A DNA stretch of 64,000 bases from UBA1479 sp038109305 (lineage in GTDB: Bacteria > Pseudomonadota > Alphaproteobacteria > Rhodospirillales > Casp-alpha2), in assembly GCA_038109305.1 (NCBI GenBank), contig JAYNIR010000002.1, positions 192,431 through 256,430 of the forward strand, in the 5' to 3' direction. How positions within the stretch are numbered: the first letter of the stretch is position 1; the number at the start of each line of letters is the position of its first letter. Position numbers and translations under genes: made by a program. Positions 41,887 through 50,732 of this stretch are shown piece by piece. The notes beneath the pieces were generated by a model. The model worked only from the letters and a program-made list of their open reading frames with translations, made no database searches and was not told the origin of the DNA.

Positions 41887-43868
41887 TCAAATTCCATGAT
41901 GACCTGATCGACCATCAGGCTGTCGCCGGGCTTGGCGTTGACGGATTTGACCACCGCTTCCTTTTCGGCGCGCATGACGTTTTCCATCTTCATGGCTTCA
42001 AGCACGCACAATTCCTCCCCGGCCTTCACTTCCTGGCCGGCTTCGACCGCGATGGAAGCTAAAAGCCCTGGCATCGGCGACAAAAGAAGTTTCGACGTGT
42101 CAGGCGGCGGCTTGTCGGGAATATGCTTGTAAAGCGCCACGGCCCGCGGGCTCAGGACCAGAACGCGCGACGCCGTGCCGCCATAGCTGATGACGTAATG
42201 CACGTTGTCGCGGGCGATCTGAATGGCGCGCGGCAGACCGTCGACCGTCGCCTCCATCAGCGCATCGCCGAGCCGCCAACCGGTGCGAAGCTTATGCGTC
42301 GACCCTCCGATGACGACATCGTAGCCGCCATCCGCGTGTGTCACCGTCACCGCATGCTGTTCACCCCCCAGGACGACCACCCAATCGTCGGCGACGCGCC
42401 GCCAGTGGCCTGTGGTCTGGCCCGAAATCTTGGCCGCGCGGTCTTGATAGGCCCGGTGGACGGCCACCGCCGCCGTAACGGTCAGCCCCACGTCTTCGGT
42501 CAGGGCCTTGGACGGGTCGAAGCCGTCGGGGTATTCCTCGGCGATAAAGTTGGTCGTGAAGTCGCCGGCGCGGACCCGTTTGTGGCCCATCAGCGCCGAC
42601 AGAAACGCGATATTGTTGGCGACACCCTTAATCCTGAACCGATCCAGCGCCGCCGCCATTTCGTCCATGGCCGCGTTTCGGTCTTTGCCGTAGGTCACCA
42701 GCTTGGCGAGCATCGGATCGTAGAACATGGAAATTTCGCCGCCTTCGTAGACGCCGGTATCGACGCGGACGGTCGCGTTTTCGGCCGGCGGGGTATAGCG
42801 TTCGAGCCGCCCCGTCGCCGGCAAAAAGTTGCGGAACGGGTCTTCGGCGTAAATCCGGCTTTCAATCGACCAGCCTTCGAGCTTCACGTCCTTCTGCGCC
42901 AGCGGCAGTTTTTCCCCGGCAGCGACACGGATCATCAGTTCGACCAGATCCAATCCGGTGATGAATTCGGTCACCGGGTGTTCGACCTGCAGCCGAGTGT
43001 TCATTTCAAGGAAGTAGAAGTTTTTGTTTTTGTCGACGATGAATTCGACCGTACCGGCGGAATGGTAGTCGACGGCCTCGGCGAGCTGCACCGCCTGTTC
43101 GCCCATGGCTTTGCGGGTTTTGGCGTCGAGAAACGGCGATGGCGCTTCTTCCAGCACCTTTTGATGGCGGCGCTGAATCGAACATTCGCGTTCGTTCAGG
43201 TAAACACAGGTGCCGTGCTTATCGCCCATCACCTGGATTTCGATGTGTCGCGGTTCGACGATGAATTTTTCGACAAACACCCGGTCGTCGCCGAAACTGG
43301 AAGCGGCTTCGGATTGCGCGCGCTCAAGCCCGTCTCGGCATTCGGCGTCGTTGCGTGCGATGCGCATGCCTTTGCCGCCGCCGCCGGCGGACGCCTTCAG
43401 CATCACCGGATAGCCGATCTTGTTGGCGATCTTCACCGCGTCATCGGGGTCGGTGATCGCCTCCGTATGGCCGGGGACGACGTTGACCTTAGCTTTTTCC
43501 GCAAGTTTTTTCGAAGCGATCTTGTCGCCCATGGCCTCGATCGCGCCGACCGGCGGGCCGATGAAGGCGACGCCCTTTTTCTCGAGCGCCGTGGCGAACC
43601 GGGCGTTTTCGGACAAAAACCCGTAGCCGGGATGGACCGCCTCGGCGCCGGTCTTTTCGATGGCGTCGAGGATTTTTTCGATCACCAGATAACTTTCGCC
43701 TGACGGCGGCGGGCCGATGTGGACGGCTTCGTCGGCCATATCCACGTGCAACGCCATCTTGTCGGCGTCGGAATAGACAGCAACAGTGCCGATGCCCATC
43801 CTCTTGGCGGTTTTGATAACGCGGCAGGCGATTTCACCGCGATTGGCGATCAGGATTTTTTTGAACAT
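41883..43868 (-). CDS. pccA: Acetyl/propionyl-CoA carboxylase biotin-carboxylase/carrier subunit
   Basis: 661 aa. Biotin-carboxylase domain (KILIANRGEIACRVIKTA, HPGYGFLSENA, ATP-grasp loop KASAGGGGKGMRI, then ERECSIQRRHQKVLEEAP), a beta-barrel BT-type connector and a C-terminal biotinyl domain with EAMKMENVM (biotin Lys). The BT connector and the length favour propionyl-CoA over acetyl-CoA carboxylase; the matching beta subunit is at 53112-54644. It carboxylates propionyl-CoA to methylmalonyl-CoA. Followed by an acylphosphatase (ATGA overlap). Confidence 0.92.
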   Translation of the reverse strand: MFKKILIANRGEIACRVIKTAKRMGIGTVAVYSDADKMALHVDMADEAVHIGPPPSGESYLVIEKILDAIEKTGAEAVHPGYGFLSENARFATALEKKGVAFIGPPVGAIEAMGDKIASKKLAEKAKVNVVPGHTEAITDPDDAVKIANKIGYPVMLKASAGGGGKGMRIARNDAECRDGLERAQSEAASSFGDDRVFVEKFIVEPRHIEIQVMGDKHGTCVYLNERECSIQRRHQKVLEEAPSPFLDAKTRKAMGEQAVQLAEAVDYHSAGTVEFIVDKNKNFYFLEMNTRLQVEHPVTEFITGLDLVELMIRVAAGEKLPLAQKDVKLEGWSIESRIYAEDPFRNFLPATGRLERYTPPAENATVRVDTGVYEGGEISMFYDPMLAKLVTYGKDRNAAMDEMAAALDRFRIKGVANNIAFLSALMGHKRVRAGDFTTNFIAEEYPDGFDPSKALTEDVGLTVTAAVAVHRAYQDRAAKISGQTTGHWRRVADDWVVVLGGEQHAVTVTHADGGYDVVIGGSTHKLRTGWRLGDALMEATVDGLPRAIQIARDNVHYVISYGGTASRVLVLSPRAVALYKHIPDKPPPDTSKLLLSPMPGLLASIAVEAGQEVKAGEELCVLEAMKMENVMRAEKEAVVKSVNAKPGDSLMVDQVIMEFE

Positions 43869-44075
43869 GGTGACCGAACCGAGTGCCCTTTTTGGTTTGG
43901 AACGTACGGTCCCCGAAGCGGATTAGCTTTCCCCGGCCATTGGTTTAGCCGAAAATCCGTTGCATTGCAGCGCAAAATTGGCCCGCCACGCGACGCCGGC
44001 GAATTGACGTTACGTTCCTAAGCGGTTGCGGTTAATTCTAGTAGTAGAATCAGCTGTTCATGTCGTGTTCCGGTC

Positions 44076-44876
44076 CTAAAGCTTCCAGTCGTGGGACGCC
44101 TGATAGGTGACGTCGACCGGCAGGACGCCCGCGCCGGCGCCGACGCCGACGGAGAAGCCCTGCAGTTCCTTAAAGTCTTCGGAAACCGCCAGACTGACCG
44201 CGCCGGAGACGATCTTGAACGGCCCGTCGGCCACGGTGAAGTTATGCCCCCAGCCGGAGAAACCATCGAGGTTGGTCTTCGGGAAGAAACCGATGTAGAA
44301 CCCGCCAACCGCAGACACGTTACTTTGCAGCGACGGGCCGATGCCAATGAAGGCGCCGAAGTTTTCGACGTAGTCCGTTGCGATGGTGAACGAGAACGAT
44401 TCTCCGATGACCGCGTTGGCGGAAACCGAAACGCTGTAGGTCATGTAGAAGCGGTTGGTGCTTGTCGAAGCATTGGCCTGCTTGATGAGCAGATTGTCGA
44501 AGTAGCCCGCCTTCTTGAAAACATTCTGCGGTTTCAGGTTGAGGCCCTGAACCATCTTCTTCCGCTCGGCGTCCGTCTTCGTGCAGAAACTTTCATCCGT
44601 GAACATGTTGGTGATTTTTTTGGCGAATTTCTGCGCCTTTTTCGCCGCACTCTCCAATTCCTTCATCGCGGAGGAAAACGGCTACAACTGCTTGTCCATG
44701 GATTTCAGGCAGTTGTTTTTAGCGGTATCGGTTTTGATCTGCTTCAACGCCTTACCGGCCAGGTCCGAAGCTCCTTTGGTCAGCTGCTTGACCGAACCAC
44801 GCCGGGAATTTGGACTTTCCGGTTCCTCGTTTCCGAAAAGAATACCACCCCTTGCCTTAGCCAAACCATATGCCAA
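44076..44876 (-). pseudogene. Unknown protein with in-frame TAG (beta-rich C-terminus)
   Basis: The frame has TAG at 44682-44684, after a helical stretch (LTKGASDLAGKALKQIKTDT, CLKSMDKQL), and continues with KELESAAKKAQKFAKKITNM and a 120-residue beta-rich, Gly/Ser/Phe-rich C-terminus to 44076. No domain is recognised. The composition is typical of a secreted or surface protein, but no signal peptide is visible in this frame; the start (TTG 44874-44876) is a guess. The gene is divergent from a nitrilase-family gene. Confidence 0.4.
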
Positions 44877-44979
44877 TTGTCCAACCCCGCCGGCGCGGCA
44901 GCGCTTGTCGGACCGGTCCCTGATGGCTAAGTTGTTTTTCCGCCGCTTCTCGTCAAGACCGACACCGCAGGATCGAAAC

Positions 44980-45918
44980 ATGCCCCGTATCGTCCGCATC
45001 GCCGCCTGTCAGCAAGGCCCCAACCAGGAATCCGACAGCCGCCAGGTGATCGTCGCCCGCCTGCTCGAGATGATGAAACAGGCCAAGGCTGCCAGCGCCG
45101 ACGTGGCGGTTTTTACCGAAACGGCTCTGACAACCTTTTTTCCCCGGTTTTATGCCGAAGACCGGGCCGCCATGGACGAATGGTTCGAACGCGACATGCC
45201 GAACAACGCGACCCGGCCGCTGTTCGACTTCGCCGCCGACAACAAGATCGGATTTTCGCTGGGATACGCGGAATTGACGCCGGACGGCCATCATTTCAAT
45301 ACGCAGATCCTGGTTGATAAGGACGCCAAGATCGTCGGCAAATACCGCAAGGTCCATCTGCCCGGCCACGCCGAATACGAGGAACGGCGCAAATTCCAGC
45401 ACCTTGAAAAACGGTATTTCGAACCGGGGGACCTGGGCTTCCCCGTGTGGCGGACCATGGGCGGCGTCATGGGCATGTGCATCTGCAACGACCGGCGCTG
45501 GCCGGAAACCTACCGCGTCATGGGGCTGCAGGGGGTGGAACTGGTCATGCTCGGATACAACACGCCGTCGTGGAACGGGCTCGGCGGGACGGACACGCCG
45601 GAACTCCGCATGCACCATTCGCACCTCAGCATGCAGGCGGGGGCCTATCAGAATGCGACCTGGGTTGTCGGCGTCGCGAAGGCCGGCGAAGAAGCGCCGG
45701 GTTATCACCTGATGGGCGGCAGCTGCATCATCGACCCGGACGGACGGATCGTGGCGCTGGCGGAGACCGATGACGACGAAGTGATCGTCCACGATTGCGA
45801 TCTGGATGCATGCAAGTTTTTGAAGGAAAGCACTTTCAACTTCGCGGTCCACCGGCGCACGGAACATTACGGCCTGATCGTCAAGCGCACGGGGGCGGAG
45901 CCGCCGGCGGAGGCTTAG
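44980..45918 (+). CDS. Carbon-nitrogen hydrolase (nitrilase superfamily), N-carbamoyl amino acid amidohydrolase-like
   Basis: 312 aa. Catalytic triad E-K-C: VFTETALTTFFP, GKYRKVHLPGHAEYEE and MGMCICNDRRWPETY. The NDRRWPE and WNGL-like wording and the length resemble N-carbamoyl-D-amino acid hydrolase, which releases amino acid, CO2 and ammonia. ATG 44980. A dihydropyrimidinase partner is not in the window. Terminates with TAG and is convergent with the nitronate monooxygenase gene. Confidence 0.85.
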   Translation: MPRIVRIAACQQGPNQESDSRQVIVARLLEMMKQAKAASADVAVFTETALTTFFPRFYAEDRAAMDEWFERDMPNNATRPLFDFAADNKIGFSLGYAELTPDGHHFNTQILVDKDAKIVGKYRKVHLPGHAEYEERRKFQHLEKRYFEPGDLGFPVWRTMGGVMGMCICNDRRWPETYRVMGLQGVELVMLGYNTPSWNGLGGTDTPELRMHHSHLSMQAGAYQNATWVVGVAKAGEEAPGYHLMGGSCIIDPDGRIVALAETDDDEVIVHDCDLDACKFLKESTFNFAVHRRTEHYGLIVKRTGAEPPAEA

Positions 45919-45942
45919 CCTCTTTTTTTCAGGGCGGAGCCA

Positions 45943-46923
45943 TCAAGCCCGCTGGAGAATGCCGTCCAGCCGCTCCTGGATAATCGCCTCAGCCTCCGCT
46001 ATGATCCGGTCGATCAGTTCCTTGCACGTCGGCACGTCGTTGATCAGCCCCGCCACCATGCCGCAGGACCAGGGCGCGTCATAGACCTCCCCCCGCTGCA
46101 TGACCTTGCCATAGACACCCGCCATTTCGTGCTGGATGTCCTGATAGGTCACGTCGGCGCCTTTTTCCCGCTCAATCGCCTGCACCCGTTCGACGGCGGC
46201 GTTGTTGAGGACCCGGACGGTGTTGCGGATCGGCCGCATCAACAACCGCGTGTCGCGCTCCGACGCATCGACAATTGCTTGCTTGACCGCCTCGTGCACG
46301 GGGGCTTCCTTCGTCGCGATAAACCGCGTGCCCATGTTCATGCCGTCGGCGCCCAGCGCTAACGCGGCGACCAGGGACCGCCCGTCGGCCATGCCGCCGG
46401 AGGCGACAATGGGGATGTCCAATTCATCCGCCGCGCGGGGCAGCAGGATCATGTTGGGGATGTCGTCTTCCCCCGGATGGCCGGCGCATTCAAAACCGTC
46501 GACGGAGACCGCATCGCAGCCCAGTTCCTGCGCCTTTAGGGCGTGGCGCACGGACGTGCATTTGTGGATGACCTTGATGCCGTTGTCACGGAACAGGCCC
46601 ATCCATTTCTGCGGGTTGTTGCCCGCGGTTTCGACGACCTTGACCCCGCCACGGATGACCGCGTCGATATAGCCCGGATAGTCCGGTTCCTTCACCGACG
46701 GCAGAAAGGTCAGGTTGACGCCGAAAGGCTCCGCCGTCATGTTGCGGCAGCGGGCGATTTCGTTCACCAGGTCCTTGGGCGTAGGCTGGGTCAGCGCCGT
46801 GATGATGCCGAACCCGCCGGCATTGGAAACGGTCGCCGCCAGATCCGCATAGCCGACAAAATGCATGCCGCCCTGAACAATCGGATGCCGGATGCCCAAA
46901 AGGTCGGTCAATCTGGTGCGCAT
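45943..46923 (-). CDS. Nitronate monooxygenase / 2-nitropropane dioxygenase family protein
   Basis: 326 aa, FMN-dependent TIM barrel. Seen: RHPIVQGGMHFVGYADLAAT, VSNAGGFGIITA, the flavin phosphate-binding IVASGGMADGRSLVAALALGA and GADGMNMGTRFIATKEAP. It oxidises nitronates or related unsaturated substrates. ATG 46921-46923. The 76-bp gap to the divergent PhyH gene holds the TTGTATACAA palindrome, 58 bp from this start. Confidence 0.9.
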   Translation of the reverse strand: MRTRLTDLLGIRHPIVQGGMHFVGYADLAATVSNAGGFGIITALTQPTPKDLVNEIARCRNMTAEPFGVNLTFLPSVKEPDYPGYIDAVIRGGVKVVETAGNNPQKWMGLFRDNGIKVIHKCTSVRHALKAQELGCDAVSVDGFECAGHPGEDDIPNMILLPRAADELDIPIVASGGMADGRSLVAALALGADGMNMGTRFIATKEAPVHEAVKQAIVDASERDTRLLMRPIRNTVRVLNNAAVERVQAIEREKGADVTYQDIQHEMAGVYGKVMQRGEVYDAPWSCGMVAGLINDVPTCKELIDRIIAEAEAIIQERLDGILQRA

Positions 46924-46981
46924 GGTTTTGTCCCGCTTGATTTCCTCATCCCGGGGGATTTCGTTTCTCCCGCCCAAATCT

Positions 46982-46991
46982 TTGTATACAA
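46982..46991. promoter_or_regulatory. TTGTATACAA palindrome between nitronate monooxygenase and PhyH genes
   Basis: Perfect palindrome, 8 bp before the PhyH ATG (47000). Reading towards PhyH it contains TACAAT at 46987-46992, which, with a start 7-8 bases downstream, would give a leaderless transcript beginning at the ATG. Same geometry as at 113-122. It can serve both divergent genes. Possible GntR-type operator or simply a -10 element. Confidence 0.5.
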
Positions 46992-46999
46992 TTCGGCCC

Positions 47000-47860
47000 A
47001 TGAAATCACTGACCCAGCAGCAGGCGGATCATTTTCGGACCGAGGGATACCTCTGTCCCGTACCGATCCTGACGCCCGCCGAGGTTGACCAGGCGCTGGC
47101 CGATCTGGCGCGCTACGAATCCTGGCTCGGCTATCCGCTGCCCGAGGTCACCGACCGCAAGTGGAAGACCATGCCGTTCGCCCACCTGCCCTGGTGCGAC
47201 AAGCTGATCCGCGACCCCAGGGTGCTCGACGTGGTCGAAGACCTGGTCGGGCCGGACATCCTGGTTTGGACGTCGACCTTCTGGATCAAGGAACCCGGGT
47301 CGCCCCACGTCGCCGCGTGGCATCAGGACACGGCCTATTTTGGGCTGGAGCCGCCGGAACAGATTTGCGTCTGGCTGGCGCTGACCGATGCAACGGTCGA
47401 AGCCGGGTGTATGAACGTGCTGCCGTGGCGTGGCAACCGGCCGGGCGTGCTACGCCACGTACCGGGCAAGGTCTTGATTTCCATCAACCGCGGCACCCAG
47501 GAAGTCGTCGAACCGTTTGATGAGGCCAAGGCCGTACCCATGCCGCTAAAGGCCGGGGAAATTTCCATCCACCACGGGCTGATGATGCACGCGTCCGCCC
47601 CCAACAACGCCAAACACCGCCGCGTCGGCATCGGCATGAATTACATCCCCGCGCACGTGCGGCACACGGCGCCGGTCAAAATGGGCGCCATGCTTGTGCG
47701 GGGCGAATACTCCGGCGACGCGTTCGAGTTAATGTCGCCGCCCACGGGCGAAAATACGCCGGAGGCGATCGCCTTCCACGACGACATCGTCGGCCGCTAC
47801 GGCGTTAACTATTCCGAACAGATCACCCGTCACGAACGGCAGTTCGGCAAAGCATCCTGA
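47000..47860 (+). CDS. Phytanoyl-CoA dioxygenase family (PhyH) protein
   Basis: 286-aa Fe(II)/2-oxoglutarate dioxygenase. H-x-D in AAWHQDTAYFG, distal His in ISIHHGLMMHASAPNN and the 2-oxoglutarate Arg in HRRVGIGMNYIP. N-terminal TQQQADHFRTEGYLCPVPIL is typical of the group with ectoine-hydroxylase-like members. No SD precedes ATG 47000. Followed after 15 bp by two TSUP carriers; the product or by-product may be exported. Confidence 0.9.
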   Translation: MKSLTQQQADHFRTEGYLCPVPILTPAEVDQALADLARYESWLGYPLPEVTDRKWKTMPFAHLPWCDKLIRDPRVLDVVEDLVGPDILVWTSTFWIKEPGSPHVAAWHQDTAYFGLEPPEQICVWLALTDATVEAGCMNVLPWRGNRPGVLRHVPGKVLISINRGTQEVVEPFDEAKAVPMPLKAGEISIHHGLMMHASAPNNAKHRRVGIGMNYIPAHVRHTAPVKMGAMLVRGEYSGDAFELMSPPTGENTPEAIAFHDDIVGRYGVNYSEQITRHERQFGKAS

Positions 47861-47875
47861 GCCCAGCCCCCGACC

Positions 47876-48637
47876 ATGGATTTCCTGCCCTTCGAGCCGA
47901 CGACGTGGAACATTGTGCTTGTGGTTATCGCGTTTACCGCCGCGGGGCTATCGAAAGGGGTGCTTGGCATCGGTATTCCGCTGATATCCGTGCCGTTGTT
48001 GACCGGCATTATGCACCCGGCGCTGACGATATCCGTCCTCGCTATTCCGATCCTGTCGTCGAACGTGTGGCAGGCGCTCGAAGGCGGGCGGTCCTCCGTC
48101 GTCGCCAAGCGGTTCTGGAACATTCTGGTGGCGCTGGTGATCGGCGCCGGGTTGGGCGCGCAATTTCTGACATCGGCGGACCCGCTGACGGCGCAGATGG
48201 TGATTGGCGTGATCGTCATCCTGTTTTCCCTGACCCAGTTCAAGACGTTGACGATCCCCGACCCGGGCCTCAAGGAAAAGTGGCTGAGCCCGGTGATCGG
48301 GTTCATCGCCGGCGTCATCGGCGGGATCGCCACGTTCTTCGGCCCGGTGCTGATCCCCTATCTGATTTCCCTCCGGCTTTCGAAGGACATGTTCGTTTCG
48401 ACCATCGCGGTGCTGTATCTGATGGGGACGCTGCCGCTGTTCGCCCTGCTCGCCTGGAAAGGCGTGCTGGGGCAGAAGGAACTGATCTTGTCGGCCATCG
48501 GCACGGTGTTCGTCATGGGCGGGGTTGTAGTCGGGCGCAAACTGCGCAACGTCATTTCGCAGGAAGTCTTTCGCCGGGGGCTTTTGATCCTTCTGGTCAT
48601 CATGGCCTTCAACATGATCCGCCGGGCGGTTATGTAG
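47876..48637 (+). CDS. Sulfite exporter TauE/SafE (TSUP) family membrane protein
   Basis: 253 aa, about eight helices, with the TSUP hallmark GLSKGVLGIGIPLISVPLLT near the N-terminus and repeated at VIGGIATFFGPVLIPYLISL. These carriers export sulfite, sulfoacetate or related organic anions. The stop is TAG (48635-48637). It is in the same frame as the following TSUP gene, with 12 codons between. Confidence 0.88.
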   Translation: MDFLPFEPTTWNIVLVVIAFTAAGLSKGVLGIGIPLISVPLLTGIMHPALTISVLAIPILSSNVWQALEGGRSSVVAKRFWNILVALVIGAGLGAQFLTSADPLTAQMVIGVIVILFSLTQFKTLTIPDPGLKEKWLSPVIGFIAGVIGGIATFFGPVLIPYLISLRLSKDMFVSTIAVLYLMGTLPLFALLAWKGVLGQKELILSAIGTVFVMGGVVVGRKLRNVISQEVFRRGLLILLVIMAFNMIRRAVM

Positions 48638-48673
48638 CGGCACGGCCGACGGCCACGGGGGATAATCGACACC

Positions 48674-49423
48674 ATGTTAGAACCGTTTTCCATCGCCGCA
48701 ATCGCCGCCACCTTCCTGCTTGCGGGCATCGTCAAAGGCGTCATAGGGCTGGGCTTGCCGACCGTCTGCTTAGGTCTGATGACGGCGGTGTTCGACCTGC
48801 CAACGGCGATGGCGTGTTTGCTGGTGCCGTCTTTCGCGACGAACCTGTGGCAGGGCGTTGCAGGCGGCAACGGCGTCGCCATATTAAAACGCCTGTGGCC
48901 GTTTTTGGTCATGGCGACGGTCACGGTGTGGATCGGCGCGTTGGCAATGACACGACTTGATCCGAAGATTTTATCGACGCTGCTCGGCTGCCTGATCGTG
49001 TTCCACGCGGGACTGGGGCTGACCGGTTTTCGGCTCAGCATTTCACCCGGACGCGAAGTTTGGACCGGACCGTTGTTCGGCGCGGCCAACGGCATCCTGA
49101 CCGGCATGACCGGGTCCTTCGTGGTGCCGGGGGTGATGTTCCTGCAGGCCATCGGGCTGAACAAGGACATCCTGGTCCAGGCCATGGGCATGTTGTTTAC
49201 GGTTTCGACCATCGCCTTGGCCCTCGCGCTGCATAATAACCAGTTGCTGACCAACGAACTCGGCGCCGCGTCGGCGCTGGGTCTTATCCCGGCAATCCTG
49301 GGCATGGTCCTCGGCCAGAAAGTGCGCGGGCGGCTATCGGAAGAACGCTTCCGCCAAGTGTTCTTTATCTCGTTGCTGGCGCTCGGCGGCTATATCATCG
49401 CGGGCGCGCTAAAAATCCTTTGA
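48674..49423 (+). CDS. Sulfite exporter TauE/SafE (TSUP) family membrane protein
   Basis: 249 aa, about eight helices. TSUP motifs: AGIVKGVIGLGLPTVCLGLM near the N-terminus and GAANGILTGMTGSFVVPGVM in the second half. A distant paralogue of the preceding carrier, so the two probably arose by duplication and may work as a heteromer. Both lie in the PhyH unit. Confidence 0.88.
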   Translation: MLEPFSIAAIAATFLLAGIVKGVIGLGLPTVCLGLMTAVFDLPTAMACLLVPSFATNLWQGVAGGNGVAILKRLWPFLVMATVTVWIGALAMTRLDPKILSTLLGCLIVFHAGLGLTGFRLSISPGREVWTGPLFGAANGILTGMTGSFVVPGVMFLQAIGLNKDILVQAMGMLFTVSTIALALALHNNQLLTNELGAASALGLIPAILGMVLGQKVRGRLSEERFRQVFFISLLALGGYIIAGALKIL

Positions 49424-49508
49424 TCGTGTCTACCACCGCATCCGGCTGGCCAACCACGACAACATTATCGAATTTCAGAAAAAAGCCGACTACGGCCGAA
49501 GGCGGTCG

Positions 49509-50714
49509 TCAGATCACGCCGTCTTTCTTGAGCGCGGCGATGTCGTCCGGCGAAAGCCCAAGCTCGGCCCCCAGGATTTCATCGTTGTGCCTGCCTTTGC
49601 TGGGCCCGGCGTGGCGGATTTCCGCCGGGGTCGCCGACATTTTCGGGAACGCGCCGGTCATGCGGATCGTGCCCAGGTCCTCATCCTCGACCTCAATGAT
49701 GTCTTCCCGCGCCCGGTATTGCGGGTCTTCGAAAATCTGATCGATGGTGTAAGCTGGGCCGATGGCGGCTTCGGCCTTTTCAAATTCATCGATCACGGTT
49801 TTCAGGTCGTGGTGGGCGATCCAATCGGCGACGCAGCCGTCGACTTCATCGATATGTTCGACCCGGCCGGCCGGCGTCTGAAAACGCGGGTCCTCCGCCA
49901 TTTTCTTGCCGCCGCAAAGGGTCAGCACCCGCGTCACGATGGCCGGCGAATTGGTCGAAACGGCGACCCAGTGCCCGTCCTTGGTCTGGTAGGTGTTGCG
50001 GGGCGCGTTGTTTTTAGACCGGTTGCCCATGCGCTCCTGAATGAAGCCCAGCTGGTCGAATTGCAAAGGTTGCGGCCCGAGCACCTGAAACAACGGCTCG
50101 TAAATAGAAAGGTCGATGTACTGGCCCTCGCCGCTCTGCTTGGCGTCCCGGTGGTATAACGCGAACATCACCGCGAAGGTCCCGTAGGCGGCGGCGATGC
50201 CATCCGCCAACCCGAAGTTGGGCAGCGTCGGCGGCCCGTCCGGCCAGCCTGTGATGGAAGCGAAGCCCGAAAACGCCTCGGCGACGGTGCCGAACCCGGG
50301 GCGGTTCTTATATGGCCCCGTCTGCCCGAACCCGGTGACGCGGACCATGACGAGGCGCGGATTGATCGCTTTTAGGTCTTCCCAGCCGAGCCCCCATTTT
50401 TCCATGGTGCCGGTGCGGAAATTTTCGATCAGGACATCCGTCGACTTGATCAGTTCCTTGAAAAGTTCCTGCCCCCTGCCCGACGAAAAGTTCAGCGTGA
50501 TGCACCGCTTGTTGCGGTTGGCCATCTTGAACCACAGGCCGTGGCCGTCTTTTATGGCGCCGGTCACGCGCAGGACGTCGCCCCGCGGGTGTTCGACCTT
50601 GATCACATCGGCGCCGAAATCTCCCATCATCATGCCGATGGTCGGCCCGGCGATCACCGTTGCCGCGTCGATCACGCGAAGCCCCTTTAAGGGCGGTTCC
50701 TTTTCTGCGGACAC
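49509..50714 (-). CDS. CaiB/BaiF-type CoA-transferase (class III)
   Basis: 401 aa. Catalytic Asp in NFGLADGIAAAYGTF; CoA-binding region ENFRTGTMEKWGLGWEDL; N-terminal GLRVIDAATVIAGPTIGMMM. Transfers CoA between carboxylic acids, with acceptor unknown. GTG start at 50712-50714. It lies 18 bp after the stop of the TauD-type dioxygenase gene on the same strand and is probably cotranscribed, so it could activate the product. Confidence 0.92.
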   Translation of the reverse strand: MSAEKEPPLKGLRVIDAATVIAGPTIGMMMGDFGADVIKVEHPRGDVLRVTGAIKDGHGLWFKMANRNKRCITLNFSSGRGQELFKELIKSTDVLIENFRTGTMEKWGLGWEDLKAINPRLVMVRVTGFGQTGPYKNRPGFGTVAEAFSGFASITGWPDGPPTLPNFGLADGIAAAYGTFAVMFALYHRDAKQSGEGQYIDLSIYEPLFQVLGPQPLQFDQLGFIQERMGNRSKNNAPRNTYQTKDGHWVAVSTNSPAIVTRVLTLCGGKKMAEDPRFQTPAGRVEHIDEVDGCVADWIAHHDLKTVIDEFEKAEAAIGPAYTIDQIFEDPQYRAREDIIEVEDEDLGTIRMTGAFPKMSATPAEIRHAGPSKGRHNDEILGAELGLSPDDIAALKKDGVI

Positions 50715-50732
50715 GTCGACGGATGGCCGGCG

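Noticed and set aside
42123..43703. 526-codon plus-strand frame opposite pccA
   Set aside because: Arg/His-rich shadow of a GC-rich gene; no family features, and pccA on the other strand is complete.
43869..44075. Small gene in the pccA upstream gap
   Set aside because: No coding frame; it holds an ATTCTA-GTAG-TAGAAT inverted repeat without a T-run.
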